Shown piece by piece: positions 44,290-54,615 of a stretch of 64,000 nt of DNA (position 1 is its first letter; each line of letters begins with the position of its first letter). A program made the translations under genes and the position numbers. Below the pieces are notes generated by a model. That model was not told the DNA's origin and did not search any database. It saw only the letters and a list, made by a program, of their open reading frames with translations. The stretch is from Dipteronia dyeriana. Its lineage: Eukaryota > Streptophyta > Magnoliopsida > Sapindales > Sapindaceae. The stretch covers positions 109,117,088-109,181,087 of the forward strand of contig CM065300.1 of the NCBI GenBank assembly GCA_032871835.1, written 5' to 3'.

Positions 44290-45605
44290 TGTGCTTATGC
44301 TTGCAAAAAATTGGCCTTTAAAATATGCTTCCACCAACATATGCTTTTTCTCATACATCATTCTCATCCACTCATTTTCTTCTAGACCATGCTGCTCTAA
44401 CATCTTTTTCCAAAGTTCCTAAAATTTGTCCTCTAATATTTGCTTATACAATAAGTATCGAAATTATGATTTCTTCTCCTCTTTGTTAAGGTGAGTGAAT
44501 GCATTCTTAGATATGTGTCATCCACATATCTTGTGCCATGAGTTGGGAAATATATCATCGATGGCTTGTCACATTGCTTCTTCTCCATCGGTCAGTATAG
44601 AAATGAGATGTTTGTGGCCCATGGAATCCTTGAGAGTATTAATGACCCATATGTACGACTGCACAGTCTTATCATATACACAAGTCACACGGTGTTTGTT
44701 TACGTCGACAAATAGGACTAAAGGCTTGGCATAAGCATTTGTCTTGTAAGTGTTGTCGAAAACAAGAACATCTCCGAAGCACTGGTATTCTAATAGGGAA
44801 TGTGAGTCCCTCCAAAATATATTAACTATCCTATCTTTCTTGTCTGTGTTGAACCTGCAATAGAAATTGGTTTCAGAATTCACCTTTGACTACAGATACA
44901 TAAGTGCGGCATGTGAATAGCTTTCAAAAGTTTCATCCCGTCTTTTCGTATCAATCCGGTTGTACATGTCATTCTATGTGAATCCAATTTTGGAGTAACC
45001 CCTTTTCTGGTTAACCATGTATTCATATGTCAAACAAGGTCTTATGCAGCAGTTTCCCTTTTCATCAATTTGGGATAAATCTTTAGCATAAATGTTTCTG
45101 TGAGATCTTACCTAAGCAACCTTTCGAAACATTGCTAGTTTGGGGCAATGATTTTCCTCGAATGCCCATACGATATGTTTGTTCGTATCACAGTCTAAGC
45201 TAATGGAGAAACGAGCTTTGCAACCCACTATTGTCTGTAGCCATGGCCTACATTTTGAATTTTTATTACACATGTACTTCTTTTCTTGAAAACTTTCCTT
45301 CTCACAGACCCATTCTCTGATGGTTATTCTACCTTCACTGTTATGGCTTTTGTTGGTCAATCTTACACCGAACCCAACTGCCCTAGAATAACCATGATAA
45401 AATGCACTTGCATCTTCAATCGAATCAAATTTCTTTCCAATGACATCTTTGTAACTCAAACCACAAATTTCATTTTAAGATCGAACCAAAGATGAATAAG
45501 GCACATAATCAATAGCAAAAGAGTCCATATCTGGGGACACCTCAAATTTACTCAATTTGTCATTGGTATCAACCGAACTTTCACATCCATGTGGTTCTAT
45601 TACTA
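44290..45605 (-). pseudogene. FAR1/FHY3-like (MULE transposase-derived) gene remnant
   Basis: Read on the minus strand, 45,112-45,459 holds a FAR1 DNA-binding (WRKY-GCM1-like zinc finger) domain: FDSIEDASAFYHGYSRAVGF and the Cys/His positions in REWVCEKESF, GCKARFSI and EENHCPKL. A linker (44,884-45,110, including NDMYNRID and a Gly-poor CIRPCLTYEYMV stretch) follows with stops. Then 44,569-44,883 holds the MULE transposase core: FWRDSHSLLEYQCFGDVLVF and DNTYKTNAYAKPLVLFVDVN, ending at the ISILTDGEEAM acidic site. Degraded sequence to about 44,290 resembles the WHISKNA segment. FAR1-family proteins are transcription factors derived from Mutator-like transposases. Several stops (for example near 44,893, 44,975 and 44,480) indicate a pseudogene. 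No terminal inverted repeats were found. Confidence 0.8.
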
Positions 45606-46338
45606 CACAGATAAAAAAAAATTAAAAAATGACCAACAAATGATTATCACAACATGTAAACCAAAAATTACAATACGTATGTAACAATTAGCTTATAATA
45701 AAAGTAATCACAGTAAAGTAAGATCGATCATATGATTATATGTTCGGCTAGATAATTATAATAGTTTTGAAAAAGAATATTTTTTCCATGTGTTTTCCAT
45801 TAAAGCATAGTAATCGCAACAATAGGTATCAAAAAAGTGAAACAGCGAAGAACTTTAAGGAAGATCTAAAGAAGTGAAGCAACGAAGAACTTTGTGGATT
45901 CTAGATATATGAAGAACTGAACAACTTTAAGGCTGGAAGAGAAATATGGAGGAAGAAGAGAAGAAAACGGTAAGAGATTAGATGTTTATGGTTGGAAGCA
46001 AAAAGAAGATCAACAACTTATACCAAGGCAAGAAGAACAACAGTAATTATTTAAAGGAGTGAAACTTTAAGGGTATAAGAGAAATATAGAGGAAAAGAGA
46101 CTAGATGTTTATGGCTGAAAGAGAAACGTAACCATTGAGAGGAGTGCATAACAAACGGTCAATAATTTAGTGAGTGGGAAGTGACTTGCTTAGTAGGTCA
46201 TTTTAGGATTTCTATGCATTCTTTAAAAGAATAAGTCATGACCATTGAATGTTTGTCTAAAAACAATCAATGGTTCAGATTATATTGACGTGAACTATTT
46301 TTTAAATTTGTATGGTGTCATGTTGCTCTCTAGAATGA

Positions 46339-46374
<36 letters not shown>

Positions 46375-46967
46375 ATAATGGGGTATGGGTATATAGCAAG
46401 GTGAAGATTTGAAATCTCGTAATCATACCAAAATTAATACGAAGATTGAATAAAATACCGACTTTATACCACAATATAAATGGCAAGCTTAAACCAACCA
46501 TTAACGAGGCAAGTCCCAATACCAATTGTTAATTTTGACGTTGTTAGTGAGATTATTAACGTAATTCACTCTTACCATAACAATCCTTCTCAAGACTAGA
46601 GTCGTAAGATAAAGTTGGCAAGTGGTACAATCCTAACACCTAACACCCACACTATAACACGAGATTGAGATTGTGGTTTAAATCGAGTCTATTTTTAATT
46701 ATCTACCCTTAAGGGTGGGTTAAAATTACCCCTTCTACGTGAATGATATGTGTTCATAGAGACATTTATGTGAGCGTTGAACTCGTTTAAGTCATATTCG
46801 TAACAAAAAATAGTACTTAGCAAAAGTTATTGCATCTGAAATGGCCAAAATACCTGGACTCAATGAGTATCGAAAGAAACAGCAGAAGGGGTAAACATGG
46901 AAAGAAAAAAAGAAACAAATGAGGACAGTATAAAGTGAAAATGGGAGTTGACTAGGGTTTTTGAGTG
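45606..46967. other. Intergenic, no gene recognised; one (AT)n microsatellite
   Basis: AT-rich sequence with a repeated purine-rich stretch ('aagaagtgaagcaacgaagaac', 'ggaagagaaatatggaggaa', about 45,840-46,110) and an (AT)16 tract at 46,341-46,372. No open frame here shows a known domain. Confidence 0.6.
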
Positions 46968-47163
46968 ACTGAATGAATGAGGCCTTGCTCTCAGAGGGGG
47001 AGAAATAAATGCCTGGTTTTTCTTCTGGGTGTTGTTGTTGTTGTTGCCCCATCTCTCTCTGATCGATAGCGAAGCCAGTGATTTTTCATTCTACATTTCC
47101 ATTAACAACAACAGCAACCCGACTCTGTTTCGCGCTCGCGCACACACACATACATACAACACA

Positions 47164-47169
<6 letters not shown>

Positions 47170-47225
<56 letters not shown>
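47170..47225. repeat. (TC)n(TA)n microsatellite
   Basis: About 18-19 TC units (47,170-47,207) continue into a TA run to about 47,225. Frames reported across it are low-complexity artefacts. Confidence 0.95.
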
Positions 47226-47239
47226 GGCACCTTAACATT

Positions 47240-47450
47240 GGCTATGATGATGCTTTGTTCTTCCTCAGTCTGAAGACCAGGCCTTGAGAGAAACATTGTG
47301 CTTCCCATCCATGGCGAGGCAGCTTCTGGGCTGTCTGCAAAACGCTCTGAGGGTTTGCTCTCTCTCTTCGTTCTCCCAGACAACTAGTTTTTTGCAGCCA
47401 TGGCCCGAGTGGGATCTCTCTCTTGTCTGATAAAAGGCGAATCTGAGCCC
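47240..47450 (+). ncRNA. Candidate C/D-box-like RNA, repeat unit 1
   Basis: GGCT then ATGATGA (C-box-like, about 47,244-47,250) at the 5' end and AATCTGAGCC (D-box CTGA at 47,443-47,446) at the 3' end, with GGC/GCC able to pair. The unit shares blocks with units 2 and 3: 'tgagagaaacatt', 'ccatggcg(a/g)gg', 'gcagccatgg' and 'aaaggcgaatctgagcc'. The length (about 210) is long for a C/D snoRNA. It could instead be a repeated untranslated exon; no protein family fits. Confidence 0.35.
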
Positions 47451-47777
47451 CCACACCATCAAAGATTGAAAAACCATAAAAAGTTATATTTTTAATTGCT
47501 TGAAGATTATTGTTATTGATTCATTATGATGTTATTTTGTGTTTATTTTATTTTTATTTATATAAGATTGGTAATTTACTCATATGGTCGGTCTCTGCTC
47601 TTCTCTCTGATTGATATATTGAATCGTTTCACCATTTTACTTTCACATACACATTTGTACTATCTCTCGCTTGTGTCTGAATTCTGAAATGTGATATAAT
47701 CTTCCATCAATTTACAACCCATGAAATTCACCACATACTCACGCATTTGTACAATCTGTATCTTGTCTCGTGCTAAT

Positions 47778-47957
47778 GAGGCTGCGATGATGATGTTTTG
47801 TTTTTGTTCAGACCTTTTGAGAGAAACATTTTGCTTCTTGTCCATGGCGGGGCCAGTTTCTGGGGTGACAACCAGGGCTGTTGCAGACTTGCAGCCATGG
47901 AAGAAGTGGGGGTTCCTCTTTTTTTTTTTTGGCTAATAAAAGGCGAATCTGAGCCTC
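47778..47957 (+). ncRNA. Candidate C/D-box-like RNA, repeat unit 2
   Basis: This is the best-formed unit: GAGGC (47,778-47,782) is perfectly complementary to GCCTC (47,953-47,957). ATGATGA (47,887 minus 100, i.e. 47,787-47,793) and CTGA (47,949-47,952) lie just inside the stem, as C and D boxes do. Length about 180. No guide match to rRNA was tested. Confidence 0.4.
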
Positions 47958-48212
47958 CATTGTAATTCTCATTAGTTTAAGTCTGAGGCTTTACTCTCAG
48001 AGAGAGCTGGTTCGGTTTGTTTGGATTGGTTCGGTTTGGTTTTGGTTGGTCTCTCTCTGGTCGAAGCAGAGCCGGTGATGATTTCGTAGTATTTATATGA
48101 AAAAACCAACCACCCATCTCTGTCTCTCTGTTTCTGTTTTTCTATGTTTGTGTACACTGTAAGTGTATATATATATATGTATATATATTTCTTCTTCTTC
48201 TTCTTCTTCCTC

Positions 48213-48354
48213 TCAATGCTGTGATGATTTTTTCTGGCTTCGAATTGGACTTTGAGAGTTGCTGTTTCATGGCGGGGTGACATGGGTGAGTTGCAGCCAA
48301 TGAAAGGGTGAATTCCTCTCTTAGTCTGATCAAGCCTGAATCTGAGCCTTATTG
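48213..48354 (+). ncRNA. Candidate C/D-box-like RNA, repeat unit 3
   Basis: Shorter, more diverged unit: GTGATGAT (48,221-48,228) near the 5' end, 'catggcgggg', 'gttgcagccaatg' and AATCTGAGCC with CTGA at 48,342-48,345. CAATGCT at the start can pair with AGC and ATTG at the end if three bases bulge out. Confidence 0.3.
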
Positions 48355-48360
48355 CCAATC

Positions 48361-49690
48361 AATTATCATTCATCATTTGTGTTTGTTCAATGAAGTTTGG
48401 TTTCTCAAAAATAAAAAATTGAACAAGATTATTCTATAGTTTAAGTTTTAACCAATCTTAGTCATTGTGTTTGTTCACCTAAGTATATTCTTACAACTTC
48501 AAATTATTGATGAATAACTGTTAGTCTATTATCATGATTAAGATATGAAATTTTAATATATATATATATATATATGTTGATTTTTTTTTTAATATTTTTG
48601 TTATGATAGTTACAATGATGTTTTTATAAGAATGTTTAAAACATTCGACACTTAATTAATTCTTCATATTCCAACAATTTTATTGTGATGAGTAATAATT
48701 CCTTTGTTTGGTCAATACACTTATGTAAGATTTGCCTTGTGATTTATGAATAGCTGATGTGGATATTCTAAAAAAAAAGCATCATTTTTACTCTTAGAAA
48801 TTGTCTTCTGTTTGTGATTGATTGTATGTGTTCAATTGTTTTGCGTATAGTTTTTGGGATTGTCATGATATGTTGAGATAATCCCTTCGCAATTTCTCAT
48901 GATCGATGACGCATTGTCTATTTGCGGTCATGTGATTTTTTGTCTTTGCTATAAAGATGTTGAGGTAGCGGTATTAGCATAGCTGTGTTTTGAATAATTA
49001 TGCTGTTTTGGATAATTATGCACACCATAATGCTTGGTCTTGGATTTTCATGTGATGATTTCCTCTTTATCATGCGTGGTGTGGTTGTGCTTTCTTTATA
49101 TTCCGGCGAGCTGTTTTGTTTTTTGGACAAAATTTTTGAGATTTTAATCAGGCTAGGAGCTGCAAAGCCGGAGATGAGTTGTTTCGGTTGGGTTGTAGCG
49201 GTTCTTTTATTTGAAAAACTATTTCTTTGTAATTGAATTCTATTCCATTGTATTCAACGGTTTGTGTACAAACCTGCCTATGTTTCAAGATTGGGATTGT
49301 GAATGTGTTTACTGACAATAAAAACAATTTTATGTTTAGTGAATTGGAAACTCTACAATTAAATTTGTTTTAGTTGATTATATTATGTCTCAAGTCACTT
49401 GGGAGTTGGGATCATCTGGCAAGTGTATGAAGATCTGCTATGTTATAAATCCATCTTTTTCTTATAACATGCACTATTTTTTTATTTCTTCAATCCTCGT
49501 GGTAACACAGTTGAGACTTGGGACAATCAGAACAAGAATTTTATTGTGGATGAAGAATGGAATATCCATAAATTCATAATTGAAACAGTGAATATGTACT
49601 ATAACACAATCATTATGAGAGTAGAATGAAAAAAATTAAGTATTGAAGTTACAGCTCTACATGCTCTCAAGTAATCTAGTATGAATGTGT
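48361..49690. other. Intergenic, 3' of the GDPDL gene
   Basis: AT-rich, with a short (TA)n near 48,555-48,575. No recognisable coding domain was seen. The plus frames at 49,000-49,236 and 49,385-49,579 show no family. The part next to 49,690 should hold the 3' UTR of the GDPDL gene. Confidence 0.6.
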
Positions 49691-52511
49691 TTAGCATCCT
49701 GCCGACATCAGACATAGTGCCATAATTGACGCCAGAGAAAGACCAATGTCGGCAAAATTTGCAATGCCATTTGATGGTTTCGAACCAGCAGGAGCACCAG
49801 GTGGCCCACTGGCGGAAGGAGGATTAGATGAAGTGGATACATCAGCCACTGGAGGTAGTGGTGGATCAAGAATATCTGCAACAGCCAGGGCTGGGGCTGG
49901 TGCGGTTGCTGGTGGCTGCACTTCTTCTGGTACCAAGCTAAGCAGACCGCCAGGTTCAGCAGGCAGAATTGGGTATGGCAAGTCCGCATTCATATCCGAA
50001 CATGGACTTCCTGCAATGCCAAAGCAAATACGTTATCGTGATAATTTCAGTTTCAGAGATTTTGGAACGTTCCAGGACAATCAGTTTGAGAGTTGGAACA
50101 CTGACTCATGTATCTGGTTGCTGTAGCTGGGAACTGGGTTATAATCCCATCAACACCGGCTCCTGCAACATAAGTAGCAATCTCCAGAATAGGATCTGAG
50201 AAGTAATCGAATGCAAACGTGATAAATTCATTCCTCAGAACTGAGACATATACTGAGATGTTTGAGCTATGCAATTCCTTCACGACGTTGGTGTAAGCTA
50301 ATGTAAAACCTTCCTTGTCTGTAACAATGGAACGCCGAGAAACAACAACTGCATTCGCATGCTTCTTGATTTCATCTAGCGGCTTCTTGGGGGCATTGCT
50401 CACTTCCTTTTCCAGGCGCAAGACTCTTTTGTAAGTTTTGACATAAGAAAACTCGGACAACACGGAACTGTCATCTGATTGAATCAGGACTTGCTGGGTG
50501 GATTGCTTGTCAAAAGTGGCATTGTTCAAGGCTTTGGTCACACTGTCTACTATGTCTAGACCTTTCTTAGATGCCAAGTAACCAGCATTCTGAGAAAGGA
50601 GAGTAGGTGTTAAAGTTGCAAAAGAAAACTGGAGCAAGTAAACATCGTGAAAATTATAGCTGGCTCACCTCTATGTCGATCAAAATTCCTGAAACTCCCT
50701 TGGATTTTGCCAACTCTAGAAATCCATCGAGGGTTACAAATCGGCCCTGGTTCTTGGCTGCTGGGTTTCTTGGGAATCCATCACCTCCAAATGGGCTTAG
50801 CATTTCAGCTGAAATAACAAATGTTTTGACATTAGTAGGCATCCGGAATTGCAAAATTCAAATACTAAATGCAGAATAAGTTTACGCTCTTTAAAAAGTG
50901 GGGATATATGAGAACGGTTTTAAAGAAGTTTACGCTTCAAGGTTTGAATCTCGCTCCAAGAGAGATCGAATGAGAAGATTCCGTTCTTTGGTTGAATTTC
51001 AGGAACGGTAGTGGATCGAGACATGAAAGTGGTCATGGCGTTTGTTTTCCCAATGAGGTCCGGCGTGTCCAAGCAGAAGGCAACTCCATCCTTTGACATT
51101 TGAACTGAGCAATCAATTACGTCCGCGCCATCGTTTATTGCTTGCTGATAAGCAAGATCAGTGGAGCCAGGGTACACTCCACTTGCTCCATTGTTAGTTA
51201 TGATCAAAGCTTTTCCTTTGGTTGGTTTGGTGTTTTTGTTAAGTGCAAAGCAAGAAATGGCTTCTGATGCTGTAGGAGGGAAATCTGTGAGGAAACCATC
51301 AACAGCAAACTGGGAATTGTCGATAAACTGCAGATACTCGGCGGAAGGATCATAGCTATAATTATAACTTGCGGGCATATCATTCATGAAACCGGAAGCA
51401 TAAACTTCCAGTCCTAGCTTGTGAGCATCTGCCACGAGAGTTGTTGGGGGATCAAGGTACTTGGTTTTGTTATTAACAGGCCAAATGTAGTTCTTTGGGA
51501 CTAGAATCCCGGATGCAAATGACTTGATTGTATTAAGATTCTTCAGGATTTCACTGTATGTTTTATTGGTTGTTGGTTCAACAACATTCGGGTCCTGGAA
51601 CTCGAAAACAAGCTTTGTCTTTGCTGCTCTGCCTGCCTTCCCGCTCATGCTCTTCAGGAAACCAATTTCAGGAGATGAAATGTAGTTTATAGCTCCAAAT
51701 TTCATGGTACTTTCAATGTACCCTTGCATACTCAGCTTGTGTTCTTTGTAGAATGTATCATACTGCAACAGAAAAAAAGCAGACAAACGTTCTCAACACC
51801 GACAAATTCAGTTTCTCAAATCAGCACCATGTTGTGATGAATACCTGAACATTTAACCAAAACCGAGGAGGTTTTATTCCTGTCACATCTTCAACTGTTG
51901 ACATTGGCAGCAACCCATCAAACATATTTGGTCTAGAGAACACATTCTGAGTCACTGAGATAAAAAACCAAAGTTATTGATCTGGGCATTGTTCCTGAGT
52001 TGTAAAATCTAATGCGAAGAGACTTACACGATACGTTGCTCAATAGCTGCTCAGCTGTGTAATCCATTGCAAACCAACCCTTGATATTTTGACCATTGAC
52101 CTTGTAAGTTGTTTGTCCTTTCGGATAAAACATTGCAATGGTTGTTGAATTGTCAAGCCTGATATCTGTCTGGCAAATTCCTACACCATCTTTTGATAAT
52201 TGCAGGTTGCAGAACAAAATGGTATTAGGCAAACTTGTGGCAATCCCCATTTTGTTCGCGAACCCACTAGATTCAGGGAATAGCCCTGAGAACCCGCCTC
52301 GGGCTATGACAACAGGCTCAGCACCTGCAATCAAAGATACAGTAATATTTATATGGGTCTGTTCAGTATTGTTTTCTGAAAATGTTTACGGAAATCCTGT
52401 ACCATTGAGAGTCATCCATTTCTTCGTAGAGCCCTCCTCTGCTTTCTTCCCACCTTTGGCAGCAAGAGTTGCATGGATCAACAAAGAAATAAAAAGCAAA
52501 CACCTAGTCAT
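49691..52511 (-). CDS. GDPDL: Glycerophosphodiester phosphodiesterase-like protein, GDPDL/SHV3 type (7 exons, 762 aa)
   Basis: Proposed coding exons, minus strand in order: 52,511-52,403, 52,324-52,028, 51,954-51,845, 51,762-50,934, 50,808-50,669, 50,589-50,106 and 50,010-49,691. All six introns are GT-AG and 73-125 bases, and the lengths sum to 2,289 bases, exactly 762 codons plus TAA. Residues 1-18 form a signal peptide (MTRCLLFISLLIHATLA). Two GDPD-like domains follow: about 38-345 (VVIARGGFSGLFP) and about 357-655 (IITNNGASGVYPG, then DVIDCSVQMSKDGVAFCLD). A Pro/Ala-rich stretch and a hydrophobic tail (IGLSLASIMALCLMSAG) suggest GPI anchoring at the plasma membrane/cell wall. SHV3-like proteins act in cell-wall (cellulose, pectin) organisation and root-hair growth. 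As in that family, the catalytic HRG is not conserved in either domain (ARG and NNG), so enzyme activity is doubtful. The exon 6 donor (50,105) is the least certain junction. No disruption seen; the gene looks functional. Confidence 0.93.
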
Positions 52512-53450
52512 CTTCTTCTAATCCTGTTACAGATTTTGTTCGTTAAATATTAATTTGGAACAATTAAACAATGGAAATGACAAGGAAAAACATATTTGAT
52601 TATAGACAAATAAAGGGTCTTTGATTCGTGATCCGAAAACAACTTTTAAACAAAATATAACACAATTTAGAAACTAAAAGCTAAAACTGGAATCATATTT
52701 TAAATGCTGCCATCAGAAAACTTTGATATGAACAATGATTTAGAAACTAAATAATCAAAATGGGAAAAACCTGAAAAATACACTTACTTGAACAAGCATT
52801 CCCTGTCAAGTTTCACAGAAAGTACCAAAGAAACTCAAGAGGGAATGTGTGAAAAATAAAAATAAAGATAAGAGAGACAGACTAAGAATTAATTTTTTTT
52901 TTCCATTCAATTTTTTATGGTTTTGTAATAATTGCCATAAATTTCTCGCATTAATAGAGATTTGAAAGAAAAGGCCAGTTTTCTTAATTTAGAATCTTGT
53001 TTCACTTGTTTGCTATTTCTGCGGTTCTGTTTTTTGCTTGCCGGGAACAAGACAGCTATTGGAACATAACGGTTTAACTTTTTTTTTTTTTTTTTTTTTT
53101 TGTAACTTAAATTAATGCCATTTATTTTTAGTGTTTCGGTTTATTCTACCCTCCTTGACATAATTAATTTCATTTATAACTTTAATTTTATTGCAAGTAT
53201 TTGAGTGTTGCCACAACTCTTCCGGTTGTGGTTGACAGTTTAAGTCCCACAATTTGTTCTCTGAATCATGTATTCTGTGTTTATTCTCGATAGGATTGCA
53301 TTCGAATCTGTGTCATTTGTAGAAGTTGTGCGCATAATATTTGTCGAGAGGACACATCACTAGACAGTATGGACCAATTATACCACACAAGTAAAAGTCA
53401 AGGGATCAGATAAATGACATATTGACACTCCACATTGATATCACCTGGCA
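52512..53450 (-). promoter_or_regulatory. 5' UTR and upstream region of the GDPDL gene
   Basis: On the minus strand a donor-like CAAGTAAGTG near 52,789 and an acceptor-like CTGTAACAG near 52,525 could bound a 5' UTR intron of about 265 bases just before the start codon. Beyond 52,860 the sequence is AT-rich with a run of 23 T at 53,079-53,101. No definite TATA box was chosen. No other gene seen. Confidence 0.4.
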
Positions 53451-53890
53451 CCATCAAAGCAATAATAAAGTACTAGGCAAGACCAACAATGCCGAGTAAA
53501 GCCGAGTAGAAAGCCGTGCCTTGTCAGCTCTGCTCGGCACGAACAAGGAAAAACCCAAATCAGGGTTTCCTCTGCACACAAGGTTATACAACTATCATAG
53601 GCAATCATAAATCAGCTGATATACAGCCAACAAAAAGAGTTCAACAAGGAAACAAACATATCTTTTTCGGAATATCAGTACTAAGAAATTTCTTCGGAGT
53701 CAACTGCATTTAACGAATAATGACACCAAATACGAGGGGAATATCAACTATGTAATCTTTTACTTGCACGTCACGATTCCAAACCCTAGTAAGATTGTGT
53801 ATAAATGCACATGTAAACACATTGAAAAGGGCGAACGTCTTATGATAGAGAGAGAGTTCAAAGTGTGTATCCGTTAGTTTCTCGGTTTTT
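53451..53890 (+). repeat. LTR-like fragment with TATA box
   Basis: It contains 'tgtataaatgcac' (about 53,799-53,811) followed by 'gagagagagttcaaagtgtg', in the style of an LTR promoter and R region. There are no termini or coding parts, so family and limits are unknown. The plus frame 53,516-53,713 has no known domain. Confidence 0.35.
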
Positions 53891-54080
53891 GATTGACTTA
53901 TTTAAATTGAAAAATTACATTTGGGGATAATTATGTAAGGGTAGTTTAGGTCGGCTTTGCTCGTGATCAAGTTCAAGCTTCAAAGGTATCGTGACGTGCA
54001 AGTAAAAGATTACATAGTAAGGGTAATTATGTAAGGGTAGTTTAGGTCAGCTTTGCTCGTGATCAAGTTCAAGCTTCAAA
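53748..54080. repeat. 30-bp inverted repeat and 57-bp direct repeat
   Basis: The 30 bases at 53,748-53,777 are the exact reverse complement of 53,988-54,017. The second arm lies between two copies of a 57-base direct repeat (53,928-53,984 and 54,024-54,080) that differ at one position. The nested arrangement looks like filler DNA from break repair. Confidence 0.85.
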
Positions 54081-54186
54081 TGTATATCACTTGTTTAACT
54101 CTTTGAAGAGATTTAGTTGCACACGCATACTAACATGCATTTGCATTGACATGCATTTAATCCTTGTTTCTCATTGCTCATGTGTG
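53890..54186 (+). repeat. Relic of a SIRE-type LTR start, target of element F
   Basis: 'ttgattgacttatttaaattg...ggggataattatgtaagggtagtttaggtc' and 'ctctttgaagagatttagttgcacac' follow, in order, the start of the element G LTR (35,569-35,760). It is cut by element F at 54,187. Confidence 0.55.
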
Positions 54187-54394
54187 TGTTAGGTTTTAGT
54201 TTGTGTTGGCCTTAATTCCATATCAAAATGATGTTTACTTATAATGATTTAGTTGTTTAGATTCTTGATGATTCAAGCTTCAAAGAAGAAGGAACAACTA
54301 ATCAAAGCAAGTTCAAAGTCTTCAAAGAGAAAGGATGCAATATGGTTCTAAAAAGGTATACTACGACCTTATCTTTCTCTTACAAGGCTTAGGC

Positions 54395-54615
54395 ACACAC
54401 ACACAATTTATACATTTGTGTCCCTGCATCATTGTGCACCATTATCATCACACACACAAAATTCATACATTTGTGTCCCTGCATTGTTGTGCACCATTAT
54501 AGGCATATACGTACAATTCATTCATATGTGTCCCTGCATCATTGTGCACCATGTATAGGCATATACGTACAATTCATTCATATGTGTCCCTGCATCATTG
54601 TGCACCATGTATAAC
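54395..54615. repeat. U3 minisatellite of element F
   Basis: Four copies of the 'tttgtgtccctgcatc' plus 'attgtgcacca' unit. The last two, about 56 bases each including 'catatacgtacaattcattc', are almost identical, showing a local duplication not present in element C. Confidence 0.85.

Noticed and set aside
47029..47383. Frames with SLSLSLS and RERERER runs
   Set aside because: They come from translating the (TC)n microsatellite at 47,170-47,207 and have no unique coding sequence.
47240..48354. Triple repeat as U3 snoRNA, miRNA precursor or tasiRNA locus
   Set aside because: No U3 box A-like sequence, no known miRNA or tasiRNA sequence and no long perfect hairpin were recognised; only C/D-like ends remain.
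48142..48358. Minus frames with RRRRRR or KKKKKKY runs as a basic protein
   Set aside because: They come from a (TTC)n tract at about 48,190-48,210.
49746..50126. 126-codon plus-strand frame (Gly/Ala-rich)
   Set aside because: Antisense to the Pro/Ala-rich last exon of the GDPDL gene.
54395..54615. Regularly spaced repeats as a CRISPR-like array
   Set aside because: Adjacent tandem units without unique spacers, inside a plant LTR.
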